A stretch of DNA of 64,000 bases. Source: Schlesneria sp. DSM 10557. GTDB taxonomy: Bacteria > Planctomycetota > Planctomycetia > Planctomycetales > Planctomycetaceae. The stretch lies in the NCBI RefSeq assembly GCF_041860085.1, contig NZ_CP124747.1, forward strand, positions 3,224,001 to 3,288,000, in the 5' to 3' direction. Positions within the stretch are counted from its first letter, which is position 1; each line of letters starts with the position of its first letter. The notes under the pieces are model-generated. The model saw only the letters and a list, made by a program, of their open reading frames with translations, was not told the origin of the DNA and did not search any database. Positions 62,406 through 64,000 of the stretch are shown piece after piece. The position numbers and the translations under genes are program-made.

Positions 62406-63756
62406 TCTCGTTGATGCCGGTTTGATTAAACCCTTTATATCCGTCATCGCGCTGCAGAATCTCGAGGTGGGACCCCAGGGCTCCCTGAGAGAGGAACTGG
62501 TTGGCCTGGGCGTCAGTGATTCGACCCGCCGCACGAAGCCGCTCGACTCGTTCAGGCCTGACCTTCCACTGCTCGCCTCGCGTAAACGCCTGACGCAGAT
62601 ACGAGAAGTCCGTGAACGGCGGCATCGTGTCGATCCCCGCCTCTTTCAACTGATCACGCGTCGCAGAGAAGTCGAACTGGCATTCGAGATGGTGCATCCC
62701 GGCCTGCAGAAATGCTTCGCCATGCAGGGCACACCACAGCCCGACTGTCCCCAACTGGGCTCGAGCGGGAAGCGGTTCGTGTGAGAAGTCCTGGGCCAGT
62801 TCCTCAGGAGAAAGATCAACGTCCGCAAAGATGGTGACACCCGTCACAGGGTGTTCGATGACCTGCGCTCCCCAGCCCGCTTCGCGGCCCGCGTAGAAGC
62901 GCTCGCGACACACAAAGCCCAGCTTCTCCAGAAATGCGATCAGCAGCACAAAGGTTTCACGGCTGGAACGATAGGTGTGATGATCGTGGTTCGCCCACCC
63001 CAACCCCAGCACCGCTTGCCGGGCAAGTTGGATTCGCCCCGCTCGATTCCGCTGCTGCCAGTACTGTCGCTCAGCTTTGAAGAACAGTTCACAGGCCCGA
63101 TCACGTCCGAGGTCCTTTATTGCCGCATCAGCTAGTTGTCCCGCCGCAGCAAAGCCTTCCGCGTCCAGTTCAAAGTCACGCCGGCGAAGCAGAAATCGTT
63201 CGTAGTGCAGCGCGACGAGAGCCGCGATGCGGGGATCAGCCGCGGAGGGTTCAAACGCCAGGGTTCCATGCCGTTCAACGACGATCACATCGACACCAGC
63301 ATCGCTGGCGACGCGAGCGCGCCGCAGTGCAGACCAAGGCTCCCCATCGATCGCAACATCCGTCATCGCGTGAGCAAACAGAAAATCCGCCACGGACTCG
63401 ACCTTGATCGCCAGTTCGCGTCTTTTCCCGTCGATCACTCGAATCCGGGGAAAGAGTCCCTCAGGATGATGCCAGACAGCTTCGCCCTCATCTGACCTCG
63501 TCTCGACATATCCGACGCCGGGCAATTCGCTGAGCATGGAGTCAACGTGGGGAATCCCAAAGTGGTCGATCCAATCGAGCAGGCGAGTCCCCGTTTCGTC
63601 CAGCATCCGCTGTGACAGCGCCGCCCCGAACGGGCTCTGCTGCAGGCATTCATTCAGGAGTTGATGGACAACGCGTGCAGGCGCGGGCTGAGGCTTCCAG
63701 GAGTATTCGGTCAACTTGGCGAGAGAATCGTTTGCTGTCTGCAGGACGGTAGCCAT
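62365..63756 (-). CDS. Conserved protein, unknown function
   Basis: A 463-residue soluble protein from ATG 63756 (MATVLQTANDSLAKL); an upstream frame to 63801 is unlikely. Blocks include LLDWIDHFGIPHVDSMLSEL, HYERFLLRRRDFELDAEG, GWANHDHHTYRSSRETFVLL and GVTIFADVDLSPEELAQDF. There is no signal peptide, membrane segment or known catalytic motif. The repeated acidic/His patches (NHDHHTYR, HHLECQFDF) could bind a metal. I believe it is a conserved planctomycete family. Confidence 0.75.
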   Translation of the reverse strand: MATVLQTANDSLAKLTEYSWKPQPAPARVVHQLLNECLQQSPFGAALSQRMLDETGTRLLDWIDHFGIPHVDSMLSELPGVGYVETRSDEGEAVWHHPEGLFPRIRVIDGKRRELAIKVESVADFLFAHAMTDVAIDGEPWSALRRARVASDAGVDVIVVERHGTLAFEPSAADPRIAALVALHYERFLLRRRDFELDAEGFAAAGQLADAAIKDLGRDRACELFFKAERQYWQQRNRAGRIQLARQAVLGLGWANHDHHTYRSSRETFVLLIAFLEKLGFVCRERFYAGREAGWGAQVIEHPVTGVTIFADVDLSPEELAQDFSHEPLPARAQLGTVGLWCALHGEAFLQAGMHHLECQFDFSATRDQLKEAGIDTMPPFTDFSYLRQAFTRGEQWKVRPERVERLRAAGRITDAQANQFLSQGALGSHLEILQRDDGYKGFNQTGINEIISATDPRRSLHQ

Positions 63757-64000
63757 GTCTGAATCTCCTGAAAGAAATGTGCGGATCCACAGACCCGACA
63801 TCCGTGCCGAGGATACTCCAACGCATTCCAGCAGTTCGGTCCTCGTCGTTGAGCTGGCGTGAGACAGCGACAGAAGTCAAAACATGCAGGATTTGACTGA
63901 CGATGGAATTGTAGGGATGTTCGTCCAGCGGCGGCGAGGGTGCCGTGACGCGAGAACCGGAAATGTCTCGCCACACCGAATGTTCGTCTTACCCCGTTTT
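63757..64000. other. Intergenic at window edge
   Basis: About 240 bases, no supported gene; should contain the promoter of the conserved protein gene. Confidence 0.4.

Overview
The window looks like a chromosome segment of a planctomycete, probably order Planctomycetales. The clearest markers are a 949-residue secreted protein of the planctomycete cytochrome-c/DUF1549/DUF1553 type (6364-9207), a DUF1207 outer-membrane protein (13266-14342), a secreted GH20-like protein, a membrane-tethered Ser/Thr kinase and a large hybrid histidine kinase. Base composition is moderately GC-rich, except in an island at about 37-53 kb that reads as clearly more AT-rich. I recognised no rRNA, tRNA or CRISPR array.

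Layout. 1-6.3 kb: the 5' part of an FAD-linked oxidase gene, an AlgH/YqgE protein, a small conserved protein, then a hybrid histidine kinase with a translationally coupled small protein. 6.3-16.1 kb: secreted and surface proteins (cytochrome/DUF1549/DUF1553, GH20-like, DUF1207) and an Rpn-like nuclease. 16.1-19.7 kb: a membrane-bound sigma-54 activator (bEBP). Two perfect palindromes lie upstream of it, then a divergent -24/-12 promoter, then a strong terminator, with no convincing ORF between promoter and terminator. 19.9-23.4 kb: a GntR(YtrA)/ABC ATPase/membrane-protein operon with a palindromic operator. 23.8-32 kb: an M14-like pseudo-peptidase, metK, a STAS-DinB fusion paired with a receiver-RsbW-like kinase, and a convergent bfd/bfr pair with a Fur-like box. 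32.4-37 kb: the Ser/Thr kinase, then repeat-rich, gene-poor DNA.

Accessory island, about 37.1-53.2 kb. It starts with a decayed IS66 transposase and ends with an intact ISKra4-type element. Inside are a DUF4338 (DruA-like) gene, a protein kinase/P-loop ATPase fusion split by an insertion sequence, and a Rossmann-like partner gene. After these come a second, inverted copy of the same insertion sequence, an IS5 remnant that cuts off a PD-(D/E)XK nuclease gene, one unrecognised gene, and a three-gene operon of unknown proteins ending in a CFI-box protein. Removing the 1521-bp insertion and one TTAG duplication restores a single 888-codon reading frame. The DUF4338/kinase-ATPase/Rossmann set is my best candidate for an undescribed conflict (defence) system, although this copy is inactivated.

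53.3-64 kb returns to housekeeping genes: an AddA/RecB-like helicase-nuclease, a fatty-acid cluster (FabZ-like, FabG, an enlarged ACP, a second FabZ-like protein, FabF), an alpha/beta hydrolase, and a conserved protein on the opposite strand.
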